A stretch of DNA of 64,000 nt from an uncultured bacterium (GCA_903907905.1 CAIVPX010000187.1:19080-83079); one strand, 5' to 3'. Positions 48,352 to 59,951 are shown, counted from the stretch's first letter. The notes: a model not told the origin generated them from the letters alone. Numbers and translations: made by a program.

Positions 48352-50689
48352 ACTTTCGGCTCAGGCCTGGCAGGTCAGCGCGGCGGTCGAACTGCTGGAT
48401 GAAGGGGCGACCGTTCCTTTCATTGCCCGCTATCGCAAGGAGGTGACCGGGGCGCTGGATGACGGGCAATTGAGGCTGCTGGCCGAGCGCATCCTCGCCT
48501 TGCGAGAGCTCGAAGACCGGCGGGCTTCGATCCTCGAAAGCATCGCTTCGCAGGGAAAGCTCGACCCGGCGCTGGCGGCCCTCATCGATGCGGCCGATAC
48601 CCGCAGCCGCCTTGAGGATCTCTACCTGCCCTACCGGCCCAAGCGACGCACCAAGGCGGACATCGCGCGGGAAAGCGGGCTGGAGCCGCTGGCCGATCTG
48701 CTGTTGAACGATCCTGACCGGGTACCCGCTGACGAAGCGCTCGCTTTCCTGCGACTGCCCGACGCGGCGGGCGAGGGCGGGGTGGCCGATATCAAGGCGG
48801 CGCTTGAGGGGGCCCGGGACATTCTCTCCGAGCGCTTTGCCCAGCGACCCGAGGTGCTTGAGGTTCTTCAGACCTGGCTCTGGGAGAAGGGCTGGCTGCA
48901 TGCGAAGGTCTTTGAAGACAAACGCAACGAGGGCGAAAACTTCCGCGACTATTTTGATCACGCCGAACTGCTCGCAACGCTGCCGTCGCATCGGGCGCTG
49001 GCGCTCTTTCGTGGCCGCCAGCAGGGCGTGCTGTCGCTGCGGGTCGGGCTCGAGCCCGCGTTCGATTCACTCGTGCCACATCCTGCGGTGATCCGCCTGG
49101 CGGGCCTGGTGGGTCTGTCGGTTGCGATCGGGGGCGCGCGTCCCGCAGATGGCTGGCTGGCCGAGGTGCTGCGATGGTGTTGGCGGGTGAAATTGTTGCC
49201 CCACTTCGAGACCAGCCTGTTCGGGCGCTTGCGTGAGGCGGCCGAGGCCGAGGCGATTCGCGTGTTCGGCGCCAATCTGAAAGACCTGCTGCTGGCTGCG
49301 CCGGCGGGCGCGCATACCGTGCTGGGCCTCGATCCGGGCTTGCGTACCGGGGTCAAGGTGGCGGTGGTCGACGCCACGGGTCGGCTCGTCGATACCACGA
49401 CGATTTTTCCGCACGAGCCGCGTCGCGATTGGGAGGGCTCAATCTCCGTACTCGCTGCCCTATGCGCCAGGCATGGAGTGGCCTTGATCGCCATTGGTAA
49501 CGGCACTGCCTCGCGCGAGACCGATCGCCTCGGTGCTGATCTCATCCGGCATTACCCGCAACTGCGGCTGCGTAAGGTCATGGTGAGTGAGGCCGGGGCA
49601 TCGGTCTACTCGGCCAGCGAGCTTGCCGCCCGCGAAATGCCCGATCTCGACGTGAGCCTTCGCGGGGCGGTATCCATCGCTCGCCGCTTGCAGGACCCGC
49701 TCGCCGAGCTCGTCAAGATCGATCCCAAGTCGATTGGCGTGGGTCAGTACCAGCACGATGTCAATCAGCGCGCGCTGGCTCGTGCGCTCGATGCGGTGGT
49801 GGAGGACTGCGTCAATTCGGTCGGCGTCGATCTGAACACGGCGTCGGCCGCACTGCTGTCTCGCGTGGCCGGGTTGACTGCAAACGTGGCTCAGCGCATC
49901 GTCGACCAGCGGGAGCAGAAAGGGCCCTTCACCGACCGCGAGGCGCTGAAATCAGTGCCCTGGCTGGGCGAACGTGCCTTCGAGCAGGCGGCAGGCTTTC
50001 TCAGAATTCGCGATGGGGCCAACCCGCTCGATGCCTCGGCGGTTCATCCCGAAGCCTACCCGGTCGTCGAGCGCATGCTGGCGAGGCTCAAGCGCAACGC
50101 TCGCGAGGTCATTGGTCAGCGAACCATCCTTCGGCAGATCGAGCCCGCCGAGTTCATCGATCAGCGTTTCGGCGAACCGACGGTCCGCGACATCCTGGCC
50201 GAGCTCGAAAAACCGGGACGCGATCCGCGGGGAGAATTCACCACCGCAAGTTTCAAGGAAGGGGTGGAATCCCTCAGCGACCTGCGCCCGGGCATGAGGC
50301 TGCAGGGCGTGGTCACCAATGTGGCCAACTTTGGCGCCTTCGTCGATATTGGAGTTCACCAGGACGGGCTGGTGCATGTATCGCAGTTATCGGACCGTTT
50401 CGTCCAGGATCCTCGCGAGGCGGTGAAGGCCGGTCAGGTGGTCACCGTGACGGTGGTCGAGGTCGATATCGAGCGGCGACGGGTCGCGCTCTCGATGAAG
50501 AGCCGGCCGACTATCGGCGCGGCGTCGTCGCCGCGCCTTGGGGTGGCTGGTGAGCGCGAGGCACGCGCTGGTAATCGTGGCGGGCAGGGGGCTGGCCAGA
50601 CCGCCGCGCGGCCGCGCCCGGTCGCGGCGGGCGAACCGCAGCAGACCGCGCTGGCCGCGGCGCTGGCCAGGGCAGTTCAACGTGGATAG
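48284..50689 (+). CDS. tex: RNA-binding transcription accessory protein Tex
   Basis: About 801 residues. The N-terminal Tex domain has ELLDEGATVPFIARYRKEVTGALDD and LEDLYLPYRPKRRTKADIAR. A YqgF-like nuclease fold (HTVLGLDPGLRTGVKVAVVD), a helix-hairpin-helix region (GVDLNTASAALLSRVAGL, KSVPWLGERAFEQAAGFLRI) and a C-terminal S1 domain (GMRLQGVVTNVANFGAFVDIGVHQDGLVHVSQLSD) follow. Tex is a conserved nucleic-acid-binding protein affecting transcription and toxin expression. The start must lie near 48284, inside the end of the TPR gene, because the family N terminus aligns there. A short Ala/Arg tail follows S1. Confidence 0.94.
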   Translation: MPTMQAPPPNTAQLRILKTLCTELSAQAWQVSAAVELLDEGATVPFIARYRKEVTGALDDGQLRLLAERILALRELEDRRASILESIASQGKLDPALAALIDAADTRSRLEDLYLPYRPKRRTKADIARESGLEPLADLLLNDPDRVPADEALAFLRLPDAAGEGGVADIKAALEGARDILSERFAQRPEVLEVLQTWLWEKGWLHAKVFEDKRNEGENFRDYFDHAELLATLPSHRALALFRGRQQGVLSLRVGLEPAFDSLVPHPAVIRLAGLVGLSVAIGGARPADGWLAEVLRWCWRVKLLPHFETSLFGRLREAAEAEAIRVFGANLKDLLLAAPAGAHTVLGLDPGLRTGVKVAVVDATGRLVDTTTIFPHEPRRDWEGSISVLAALCARHGVALIAIGNGTASRETDRLGADLIRHYPQLRLRKVMVSEAGASVYSASELAAREMPDLDVSLRGAVSIARRLQDPLAELVKIDPKSIGVGQYQHDVNQRALARALDAVVEDCVNSVGVDLNTASAALLSRVAGLTANVAQRIVDQREQKGPFTDREALKSVPWLGERAFEQAAGFLRIRDGANPLDASAVHPEAYPVVERMLARLKRNAREVIGQRTILRQIEPAEFIDQRFGEPTVRDILAELEKPGRDPRGEFTTASFKEGVESLSDLRPGMRLQGVVTNVANFGAFVDIGVHQDGLVHVSQLSDRFVQDPREAVKAGQVVTVTVVEVDIERRRVALSMKSRPTIGAASSPRLGVAGEREARAGNRGGQGAGQTAARPRPVAAGEPQQTALAAALARAVQRG

Positions 50690-50708
50690 GGGTGTTGGGA
50701 GAAGACCG

Positions 50709-52397
50709 ATGAACGATCTGCTGATTTCGGGGGCCCTGGTGCTGGACGGCTCGGGTGCTGATGCGGTTCAGTCTGACGTTGCGCTCAGGGGCGGACGCAT
50801 CGTCGCGGTGGGAACTGCTGCTACGGCGACGCCCGCGCGTGATCGTATCGATGCCTCCGGACTTGCGCTGATGCCGGGCATCATCGACAACCACACGCAT
50901 TACGATGCGCAGATCACCTGGGACCCCTGGTGTGCGCCATCGCCCGAATTGGGCGTGACCACCGCCGTGATTGGTAACTGTGGTTTCACGATCGCGCCCT
51001 GTCGACCTGCTGATCGCGAGCGCGTAATGCGCAACCTCACGCAGGTCGAAGGCATGTCGCTCGAGGTGTTGCGCCAGGGAATCGACTGGCAGTTCGAATC
51101 AGTCGCCGACTACCTCAGTTTCATCGAGCGTCGCGGTACGGTCATCAACATCGCGGCGTTTGTCGGCCACTCATGCCTGCGCACGTTCGTCATGGGGGAG
51201 GACGCCTCACGGCGCACCGCGACAGCCGACGAGGTGGCGCGGATGCGCGAGTTGCTGCTCGAGGGCATGCGCGCGGGGGCAATCGGTTTTGCCAGTTCCA
51301 CCTCGCCTGCGCACAACGGCGAGGGCGGGCTACCCATGCCGTCCCGCTTGGCTGATGAGGCCGAAATGCGGGCGCTGGTCGGTGGCCTGGGTGAGGCGGG
51401 GCGCGGGCTCTTCATGCTCACCAAGGGGGGCCATACGCGTATCGATTTTCTTGAGGAGCTTGCCGTGGCAAGCGGACGCCCGGTGGTGGTGGCCGCACTC
51501 CTGCATAACAGCACCAACCCCGGCGCGGTATTCGCCGATCTGGATGCGATCCAGGCGGCGCGCGAGCGAGGACGCCCGATGATCGGGGCGATCTCCCCCT
51601 GTCCGCTGACCAACGATTTCACCCTGCACTCGCCCTATCCGGTCGAGGGCCTCGCGGCCTGGCGACCCCTGCTGTCGCTCAAGGGTGAAGCCTTCCTGGA
51701 ACAGTTACGCTCGCAGAGCCTTCGCGATGCGGTGCGGGCCGAACTGGCCTCGCCAGCCGTGTTCCGACTGTTCAATGGCGAGTGGCACAAGGTACAGGTG
51801 GTCGAGGTCAAGTTGGCACAGCATCGCGCTTTCGAGCATCGCAATATCGCGGAGCTGGCGGCCGAGCATCGAGTCGACCCCCTTGATTTCATGCTCGATC
51901 TGGCCATCACGGAAGGGCTCGATACGGTCTTTTCGGCGGTCCTGCTCAATTCCGATGAGGAAGCGGTGGCGCAGATACTGCGCCATCCGGCCAGCCTGGT
52001 GTCGCTGTCCGATGCAGGCGCTCACCTCACCTTTTTCAATGACGCCGGGTTCGGGCTTCACCTGCTGGGACACTGGGTCCGCGACCGCAAGGTGCTGAGC
52101 CTGCCCGAGGCGGTCCACCGGCTGACGGCTCAACCCGCTGACATCTATGGCATCGTTGACCGGGGCCGCATCGTGCCGGGTTGCTGGGCCGATCTTCTGC
52201 TCTTTGACCCCACGTGCGTGGGTCGCGGGGCGAAGCAGCGGGTTCATGACCTGCCTGGTGGCGGCGCCCGTCTGACAACACCGGCCGTCGGCGTTCATGG
52301 GGTCTGGGTCAACGGCCGGCGCATCGTCGGGGCAGAAGGGCGTCGAGCCGATTTCGCCGGCCAGCCCTGGCCAGGCCAATTGCTACGCGCCTGTTGA
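50709..52397 (+). CDS. Amidohydrolase of the D-aminoacylase/N-acyl-D-amino-acid deacylase family
   Basis: 562 residues. The N-terminal strand domain (LLISGALVLDGSGADAVQSDVALRGGRI) and metal-binding DNHTHYDAQITWDP are those of amidohydrolases. NCGFTIAPCRPAD and the C-terminal DAGAHLTFFNDAGFGLHLLGHWVRDRKVLSL match the D-aminoacylase branch. These enzymes hydrolyse N-acyl-D-amino acids, but the family also includes cyclic-amide hydrolases, so the substrate is not assigned. It starts 19 bases after tex, with a plausible GGGAGAAG ribosome site. Confidence 0.85.
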   Translation: MNDLLISGALVLDGSGADAVQSDVALRGGRIVAVGTAATATPARDRIDASGLALMPGIIDNHTHYDAQITWDPWCAPSPELGVTTAVIGNCGFTIAPCRPADRERVMRNLTQVEGMSLEVLRQGIDWQFESVADYLSFIERRGTVINIAAFVGHSCLRTFVMGEDASRRTATADEVARMRELLLEGMRAGAIGFASSTSPAHNGEGGLPMPSRLADEAEMRALVGGLGEAGRGLFMLTKGGHTRIDFLEELAVASGRPVVVAALLHNSTNPGAVFADLDAIQAARERGRPMIGAISPCPLTNDFTLHSPYPVEGLAAWRPLLSLKGEAFLEQLRSQSLRDAVRAELASPAVFRLFNGEWHKVQVVEVKLAQHRAFEHRNIAELAAEHRVDPLDFMLDLAITEGLDTVFSAVLLNSDEEAVAQILRHPASLVSLSDAGAHLTFFNDAGFGLHLLGHWVRDRKVLSLPEAVHRLTAQPADIYGIVDRGRIVPGCWADLLLFDPTCVGRGAKQRVHDLPGGGARLTTPAVGVHGVWVNGRRIVGAEGRRADFAGQPWPGQLLRAC

Positions 52398-52475
52398 AGC
52401 GCATCTTGCCCGTCATTTTTTTGTGGTCTACTTGAGCTCACCTCTTTCCCTTTCACCCCATTTGGCGCGAGTGCG

Positions 52476-54719
52476 ATGAAATATCGATTTCCCATTGTCA
52501 TCATCGACGAAGACTGGAAGGCCGAGTCGGCCAGCGGGCTGGGCATTCGGGCACTGGCCAAGGCCATTGAAGATCAGGGCTTTGAAGTGGTCGGTGGCTT
52601 CACGTACGTGGATGTCACGATGGTGGCCAACCAGGCGGCCCGGGCGTCTGCCTTCGTGGTGTCGATCGATGACGAAGAAATCAGCGAGGACGGCGCCGAG
52701 AGCAAGGCAGTTCAGGAGCTCCGCAAGTTTATCGTCGAGACGCGCCGCCGCAACGCGCACATCCCGGTGTTTCTGTTTGGCGAAACGCGCACCTCGCAGC
52801 ATCTGCCCAACGATATCCTGAAAGAGTTGCACGGCTTCATCCACATGTTCGAGGACACGCCCGAGTTCGTGGCCCGCTACATCATCCGTGAGGCCAACAA
52901 CTATCTCTCGTCACTTGCGCCGCCCTTCTTCAAGGCGCTGGTCAACTATGCGCACGACGGCTCTTACTCATGGCATTGCCCGGGTCACTCGGGGGGCGTG
53001 GCGTTTCTGAAGAGTCCCGTCGGCCAGATGTTTCACCAGTTTTTTGGCGAGAACATGTTGCGAGCCGACGTCTGCAATGCGGTCGACGAGTTGGGCCAAC
53101 TGCTCGACCATACCGGTCCGGTGGCCGCATCCGAGCGCAATGCCGCGCGCATCTTCAACGCCGATCACCTTTTCTTTGTCACCAACGGCACCTCCACCTC
53201 CAACAAGGTGGTCTGGCATTCCACCGTCGGGACTGACGATGTCGTGCTGGTGGATCGCAATTGCCACAAGTCGATTCTCCACGCCATCATCATGACGGGC
53301 ACCGTGCCCATCTTTCTGCAGCCCACGCGCAATCATCTGGGCATCATCGGGCCCATCCCGCTTGAAGAGTTTGATCCGGCCAGCATCCAGAAAAAGATCG
53401 ACGCCAATCCGCTCATTCGGGACAAGTCGACGCGCCCGCGTGTCATGACGATCACCCAGTCGACGTATGACGGCGTGATGTACAACGTCGAGACCATCAA
53501 GAAATCACTGGGCAGCTACATCGAAAATCTGCACTTCGATGAGGCGTGGCTGCCCCACGCAAGTTTTCATCCCTTCTATCACGAGTTTCATGCCATCGGT
53601 GCCAACCGGCCGCGCTGCGCGGACTCGATGGTGTTCTCCACGCAGTCCACGCACAAACTGCTGGCTGGCCTGTCGCAGGCCTCGCAGATTCTCGTTCAGG
53701 ACTCCGAAACCCGGAAGCTTGATCAGTACCGGTTCAACGAGGCTTACCTGATGCATACCTCCACCAGCCCTCAGTACGCGATCATCGCGTCCTGTGACGT
53801 GGCGGCGGCCATGATGGAGCCGCCCGGTGGCACGGCCTTGGTGGAAGAGTCTATTTTCGAGTCGCTCGAGTTTCGTCGGGCCATGCGCAAAGTAGATGCC
53901 GAATTCGGCCAGGACTGGTGGTTCACCGTGTGGGGCCCGAAAGAACTGGTTGATCGGGGCATTGGTCGTCGCGAGGACTGGTTCCTTCGCTCCAGCGATC
54001 GCTGGCACGGGTTCGGAAAACTGGTCACCAACTTCACCATGCTCGACCCGATCAAGGCGACGCTGGTCACCCCGGGTCTCGACATCAACGGTCGCTTCGC
54101 GCAATGGGGCATTCCGGCGGCCATCGTGACCAAATACCTCACCGAGCACGGCGTGGTGGTGGAAAAAACCGGCCTCTACTCGTTCTTCGTGATGTTCACC
54201 ATCGGCATTACCAAAGGCCGCTGGAACTCGCTGGTGACCGAGTTGCAGCAGTTCAAGATGGACTACGACGCCAATCAGCCGCTCTGGCGTGTGATGCCCG
54301 AATTTGTTCAGGCACACCCCGAATACGAGCGCGTCGGGCTTCGCGACCTCGCCCAGCAAATTCACGAGGAGTACAAGAAACACGACGTCGCCCGCGTCAC
54401 CACCGAAATGTACCTGTCGGCGATGGAGCCGGCGATGAAACCCTCGGATGCCTTCGAGTGTCTGGCGCATCGCAAGGTTGATCGGGTGCCGATCGACGAA
54501 CTGGAAGGCCGCATCACGACCATGCTGGTGACGCCTTACCCGCCGGGTATTCCCTTGCTCATTCCGGGTGAGCGCTTCAACCGGTCGATCGTCGAGTACC
54601 TCAAGTTTGCGCGCTCCTTCAATGCGCGCTTTCCCGGGTTTGATACCGACGTGCACGGGCTTCTTGTCGAAAAACAGAACGGGGTCGAGCAGTACTACGT
54701 CGACTGCGTGCGCGCCTGA
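52476..54719 (+). CDS. Large PLP-dependent arginine/lysine/ornithine decarboxylase
   Basis: 747 residues, the size of the inducible fold-type I decarboxylases (AdiA, CadA, SpeF/LdcC). An N-terminal wing domain (FPIVIIDEDWKAESASGLGIRALAKAIEDQG) precedes the PLP core. SWHCPGHSGGVAFLKSPVG, GTSTSNKVVWHSTVG and the PLP-Lys motif STQSTHKLLAGLSQAS (Lys394) are conserved. The C-terminal domain has MLVTPYPPGIPLLIPGERF. Whether it acts on arginine, lysine or ornithine cannot be told from these motifs. Roles are acid resistance and polyamine synthesis. It is preceded by 78 gene-free bases. Confidence 0.92.
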   Translation: MKYRFPIVIIDEDWKAESASGLGIRALAKAIEDQGFEVVGGFTYVDVTMVANQAARASAFVVSIDDEEISEDGAESKAVQELRKFIVETRRRNAHIPVFLFGETRTSQHLPNDILKELHGFIHMFEDTPEFVARYIIREANNYLSSLAPPFFKALVNYAHDGSYSWHCPGHSGGVAFLKSPVGQMFHQFFGENMLRADVCNAVDELGQLLDHTGPVAASERNAARIFNADHLFFVTNGTSTSNKVVWHSTVGTDDVVLVDRNCHKSILHAIIMTGTVPIFLQPTRNHLGIIGPIPLEEFDPASIQKKIDANPLIRDKSTRPRVMTITQSTYDGVMYNVETIKKSLGSYIENLHFDEAWLPHASFHPFYHEFHAIGANRPRCADSMVFSTQSTHKLLAGLSQASQILVQDSETRKLDQYRFNEAYLMHTSTSPQYAIIASCDVAAAMMEPPGGTALVEESIFESLEFRRAMRKVDAEFGQDWWFTVWGPKELVDRGIGRREDWFLRSSDRWHGFGKLVTNFTMLDPIKATLVTPGLDINGRFAQWGIPAAIVTKYLTEHGVVVEKTGLYSFFVMFTIGITKGRWNSLVTELQQFKMDYDANQPLWRVMPEFVQAHPEYERVGLRDLAQQIHEEYKKHDVARVTTEMYLSAMEPAMKPSDAFECLAHRKVDRVPIDELEGRITTMLVTPYPPGIPLLIPGERFNRSIVEYLKFARSFNARFPGFDTDVHGLLVEKQNGVEQYYVDCVRA

Positions 54720-54746
54720 GGGATCAGGGCGCGCCTTCGGATCGGG

Positions 54747-55322
54747 TCAGACGTCGACCGAACGCGCTTTGAGTGCTCCCGGGTCGTGGATCAGCCGGGT
54801 GCCGGCAATCCGGTCAAAGAGACTCTGCGAGTCGGGGTCCAGGATGCACCACAGCCACGGCAGGGGCAGGGTGAGGTAGAACCACCCGGAGAGGTAGGCG
54901 CCTGCCGCGAGCGAGGTGACCGGCAGAGCCAGCGCAGCCAGAAAGCGCAGCGCGGCGCGGGCGGGGCTGAGCAGGGCCCCCTCGCGCGTGACCACGCGGA
55001 GCGCGATGGTCTTCATGGGAAGCGAGTGCCGCCCGCGGCTCCAGAAAAACACGAAGTACGCCCCGAGCACTGCCGTGGTGAATACCTGGAAAACGGTTCG
55101 GAGCGGGCCGACCTCGCCTCGAAACTGGGTCAGCGCCGAGAAGGCGTAGTCGGCGAACCAGAGTACGCCGAACAGGATGATGGATTCATAGGTGATGCCC
55201 ATCAGCCTGCGCCAGGGCGTTGCGCAGGCCGGCGCCGGAGCGCCCGGAACCGGACCGGGTTGCTGCGCTGCAGGCCCGGTTCCTGAGGGCGTTGCACCAG
55301 AGGTTTTGTCGGCTTCGCTCAT
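54747..55322 (-). CDS. RDD-family membrane protein
   Basis: 191 residues. After a Pro/Ala-rich leader of about 35 residues comes PWRRLMGITYESIILFGVLWFADYAF, the first helix of the RDD domain, with three further helices and HSLPMKTIALRVVTREG and the C-terminal FDRIAGTRLIHDP, both usual in the family. The function of RDD proteins is mostly unknown; some are Na+/H+ antiporters. ATG 55322 is preceded by GGAGGG; the upstream ATG at 55334 forms part of that ribosome site, not the start. Confidence 0.85.
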   Translation of the reverse strand: MSEADKTSGATPSGTGPAAQQPGPVPGAPAPACATPWRRLMGITYESIILFGVLWFADYAFSALTQFRGEVGPLRTVFQVFTTAVLGAYFVFFWSRGRHSLPMKTIALRVVTREGALLSPARAALRFLAALALPVTSLAAGAYLSGWFYLTLPLPWLWCILDPDSQSLFDRIAGTRLIHDPGALKARSVDV

Positions 55323-55632
55323 GAAGCCCTCCATTATGCTGTTAAAATCGAGGTTAGGCCTTCGGAGTCGATCAACCCAAGCCCGCTTGCGGGTTCACAG
55401 GGTGACAGCGAATCCGGAGGCTTTGCTGTCGATGCGGGTGGCAATTTCCGCTGAACAATGCGGGTGCTCACGCGCAGTGACGCGATTCGGCCCTAAATGT
55501 GCTCATAAGGCACAAGAAAGGGCGGTCGATCAACCACTCAGGTCCTGTTTTGAGGCCTGTATCGGGGCGGCGCCAGGGTGCGCGGGTCCGGTGCCGGCGG
55601 GCGGGCTCCCTGGGCTTTGAAAGGACTGCAAC
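55323..55632. other. Gene-free stretch upstream of ilvB
   Basis: 310 bases between the divergent RDD and ilvB genes. A GACAGC/GCTGTC six-base stem lies near 55402-55429. No leader peptide rich in Ile, Val or Leu and no attenuator with a T-tract was found, and no convincing -35/-10 pair. AAAGGA lies just before ilvB. A promoter must exist, but I could not place it. Confidence 0.6.
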
Positions 55633-57354
55633 ATGGAAATATCCGGCGCGGAAATCGTCATTCGCTGCCTCGAGCTCGAAGGCGTCAAGCACATCTTCGG
55701 CTACCCCGGCGGCGCGGTGCTCTACATCTACGACGAGATCTACAAACAAGACAAGTTCGAGCACATTCTGGTGCGTCATGAGCAGGCTGCGGTGCACGCA
55801 GCCGACGCCTACGCCCGGTCCACCACGCAGGTGGGCGTGTGCATTGTCACCAGCGGTCCGGGGGTGACCAACGCCGTCACCGGAATTGCCACGGCCTACA
55901 TGGATTCCGTGCCAATGGTGGTGATCTCGGGTCAGGTGCCTACCCACGCCATCGGTGAGGACGCTTTTCAGGAGTGCGACACGGTCGGTATCACCCGTCC
56001 CTGCGTCAAGCACAACTTCCTCGTGAGAGACGTCAAAGATCTGGCGGCCACGATGAAGAAGGCCTTCCACATTGCCCGTACCGGTCGCCCCGGGCCGGTA
56101 CTGGTCGACATCCCGAAGGACATCACCCGTAATCGCTGCAAGTTCGAGTATCCCGACTCGGTGGCCATGCGCTCCTACAATCCGGTGGTCAAAGGCCATC
56201 AGGGGCAGGTGCGCAAGGCTCTCGCGCTGCTTCTGGGTGCCGAGCGGCCCATGATCTATACCGGTGGCGGTGTCATCCTGGCCGACGCCGCGCCTGAACT
56301 CAATCGGTTCGCCGACCTGCTGGGCTTTCCGGTCACCAACACCCTGATGGGCCTGGGCGGCTATCGCGCGAGTGACCGCAAGTTTGTCGGCATGCTTGGC
56401 ATGCACGGCACCTATGAAGCCAACATGGCCATGCAGCACTGCGACGTGCTGATCGCCATCGGCGCGCGTTTTGACGATCGCGTCATCGGCAACCCCAAGC
56501 ACTTCGCGCAAAACCCGCGCAAGATCATTCACGTGGACATCGACCCGTCATCCATCTCCAAGCGGGTCAAGGTTGATGTGCCGATCGTGGGGGATGTCCG
56601 GGAGACGCTCACTGATCTGATCGGGCTGGTCGAGCAGTCGATGGCCGCGGGACAGGGCGTCGACAAGGCGGCGTTGGCCGCCTGGTGGAAGCAGATCGAC
56701 AGCTGGCGCGAGCGCGACTGTCTGAACTACGACCGCAACAGCGGCACGATCAAGCCCCAGTTTGTCGTGGAAAAGCTCTGGGAAGTGACGGGCGGTGACG
56801 CCTTCATCACCTCCGACGTGGGGCAGCACCAGATGTTTGCCGCGCAGTTCTACCGCTTCGACAAACCCCGCCGCTGGCTCAACTCCGGTGGGCTGGGCAC
56901 CATGGGCGTGGGGCTTCCCTACGCCATGGGCGCCTTGCTCGCGCATCCGGGTGAGCAGGTCGCCTGCGTCACCGGCGAGGGGTCCATCCAGATGTGCATC
57001 CAGGAACTGTCCACCTGCAAGCAGTACAACCTGCCTGTGAAGATCGTCAATCTCAACAACCGCTACCTGGGTATGGTCAGGCAGTGGCAGCAGATCGAGT
57101 ACGGCAGTCGCTACGCCGAGTCCTACATGGACGCGCTCCCCGATTTTGTGGCGCTGGCCGAGGCTTACGGTCATGTGGGCATTCGCGTCGAGCGGCCCGA
57201 AGACGTCGAGCCGGCCCTGCGAGATGCATTCGGCAAGTACCGCGACCGGCTTGTGTTTCTCGACTTCATCACTGACCGCACCGAAAACGTGTGGCCGATG
57301 GTGCAGGGCGGCAAGGGACTCACCGAGATGCTGCTCGGTGCCGAAGATCTCTGA
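55633..57354 (+). CDS. ilvB: Acetolactate synthase large subunit
   Basis: Biosynthetic acetohydroxyacid synthase of Val/Leu/Ile synthesis (ThDP, FAD, Mg). 573 residues with GAEIVIRCLELEGVKHIFGYPGG, the ThDP Glu50 in RHEQAAVHAADAYAR, TSGPGVTNAVTGIATA, the FAD region and the C-terminal ThDP/metal site. That site normally begins GDGSIQM; here it is GEGSIQMCIQEL (Glu449). It may be lineage-typical, because the surrounding LSTCKQYNLPVKIVNLNNRYLGMVRQW is intact. Also called ilvI; ilvH and ilvC follow. Confidence 0.95.
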   Translation: MEISGAEIVIRCLELEGVKHIFGYPGGAVLYIYDEIYKQDKFEHILVRHEQAAVHAADAYARSTTQVGVCIVTSGPGVTNAVTGIATAYMDSVPMVVISGQVPTHAIGEDAFQECDTVGITRPCVKHNFLVRDVKDLAATMKKAFHIARTGRPGPVLVDIPKDITRNRCKFEYPDSVAMRSYNPVVKGHQGQVRKALALLLGAERPMIYTGGGVILADAAPELNRFADLLGFPVTNTLMGLGGYRASDRKFVGMLGMHGTYEANMAMQHCDVLIAIGARFDDRVIGNPKHFAQNPRKIIHVDIDPSSISKRVKVDVPIVGDVRETLTDLIGLVEQSMAAGQGVDKAALAAWWKQIDSWRERDCLNYDRNSGTIKPQFVVEKLWEVTGGDAFITSDVGQHQMFAAQFYRFDKPRRWLNSGGLGTMGVGLPYAMGALLAHPGEQVACVTGEGSIQMCIQELSTCKQYNLPVKIVNLNNRYLGMVRQWQQIEYGSRYAESYMDALPDFVALAEAYGHVGIRVERPEDVEPALRDAFGKYRDRLVFLDFITDRTENVWPMVQGGKGLTEMLLGAEDL

Positions 57355-57368
57355 AAGGGTCGATTGAC

Positions 57369-58927
<1,559 letters not shown>

Positions 58928-58951
58928 TCGCCTGCCGATCGGTCTTGCGCC

Positions 58952-58980
58952 GCGGACGGGGCTTGTCACGCTCCGTCCGC
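58952..58980 (+). terminator. Stem-loop after ilvC, no T-tract
   Basis: GCGGACGG (58952-58959) pairs perfectly with CCGTCCGC (58973-58980) around a 13-base loop. No run of T follows, so it may be a Rho-dependent end or an RNA-stabilising hairpin. Confidence 0.4.
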
Positions 58981-59101
58981 GACAACCCTGTCCGGGGTGC
59001 CAGCCTTGCCCTCGGTAATCCCGCGAGGGTCTATACTGGCCTGATGAAGCGCCTACTCACGCCTCCCTCGTCGATGGTTCCACTTCGCCCCGGATATCGC
59101 C

Positions 59102-59902
59102 ATGCCTGATCCCCGCCGCGAAGGGCTCGCGCCGCAGCGCTCGCGTCGTATCTACCTCCTGCCCAATGCACTGACGACGGCTGCGCTGTTCGCTGGTTTC
59201 TTTGCAATCGTGCAGGCCATGAACATGCACTTCGCGCAGGCGGCGGTGGCGGTTTTCGTGGCCATGGTGCTTGATGGTCTCGACGGTCGCGTGGCGCGAC
59301 TGACCAATACCCAGAGCGCCTTTGGCGAACAGTACGACAGCCTGTCTGACATGGTGTCCTTCGGGGTTGCGCCCGCGCTTATCGTCTACGAGTGGGCGCT
59401 CAGGGGTCTGGGCAAGTGGGGCTGGATCGCGGCCTTCATCTACGTGGCAGGGGCTGCGTTGCGCTTGGCCCGATTCAACGCCAATCTCGGGGTGGTGGAT
59501 CGGCGGTTCTTTCAGGGGCTGCCAAGCCCGGCCTCGGCCGCACTGGTGGCGGGCCTCATCTGGGTGGCCACCGACCTGCGCGAATCGAGATGGATTTCGG
59601 CAACCGGGGCCGACTTGGCGTGGCTGGCCTGGGCGGTCACGGTTTATGCCGGCATCACCATGGTGTCCAACGCGCCCTTCTACAGTTTCAAGGACGTCAA
59701 TCTGAAAAAAAGCGTGCCGTTCATTTTTGTGCTGGCGCTGGTTCTCCTGTTTGCCTTGGTGTCCTCGGATCCGCCCCTGGTCCTGTTTACGCTCTTCGTG
59801 GTGTACGGATTTTCGGGGTACGGGCTCTGGGTGTGGCGCTGGCGGCGGTCCCGGCGTGCGTTGGCGGTTCGCTCGAGCGGCAACCCGCCCACAGTCGATT
59901 AG
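59102..59902 (+). CDS. pssA: CDP-diacylglycerol-serine O-phosphatidyltransferase
   Basis: Makes phosphatidylserine, the precursor of phosphatidylethanolamine. 266 residues, polytopic. The CDP-alcohol phosphotransferase signature DGRVARLTNTQSAFGEQYDSLSD is complete in its Asp residues. Beginning RIYLLPNALTTAALFAGFF it is the membrane-type enzyme, not the soluble E. coli type. A TATACT -10-like box lies at 59032-59037. Located after ilvC, as in many Burkholderiales, where psd is often nearby; no psd is seen here. Confidence 0.92.
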   Translation: MPDPRREGLAPQRSRRIYLLPNALTTAALFAGFFAIVQAMNMHFAQAAVAVFVAMVLDGLDGRVARLTNTQSAFGEQYDSLSDMVSFGVAPALIVYEWALRGLGKWGWIAAFIYVAGAALRLARFNANLGVVDRRFFQGLPSPASAALVAGLIWVATDLRESRWISATGADLAWLAWAVTVYAGITMVSNAPFYSFKDVNLKKSVPFIFVLALVLLFALVSSDPPLVLFTLFVVYGFSGYGLWVWRWRRSRRALAVRSSGNPPTVD

Positions 59903-59951
59903 GCTGCGCTGCTATACTTGTCGGTTTCCCTTTTTGCGGGTCGGTTTGCTC

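Noticed and set aside
55432..55620. A small open frame upstream of ilvB as a leader peptide
   Set aside because: It is not enriched in Ile, Val or Leu codons and no alternative terminator hairpin with T-run follows it.
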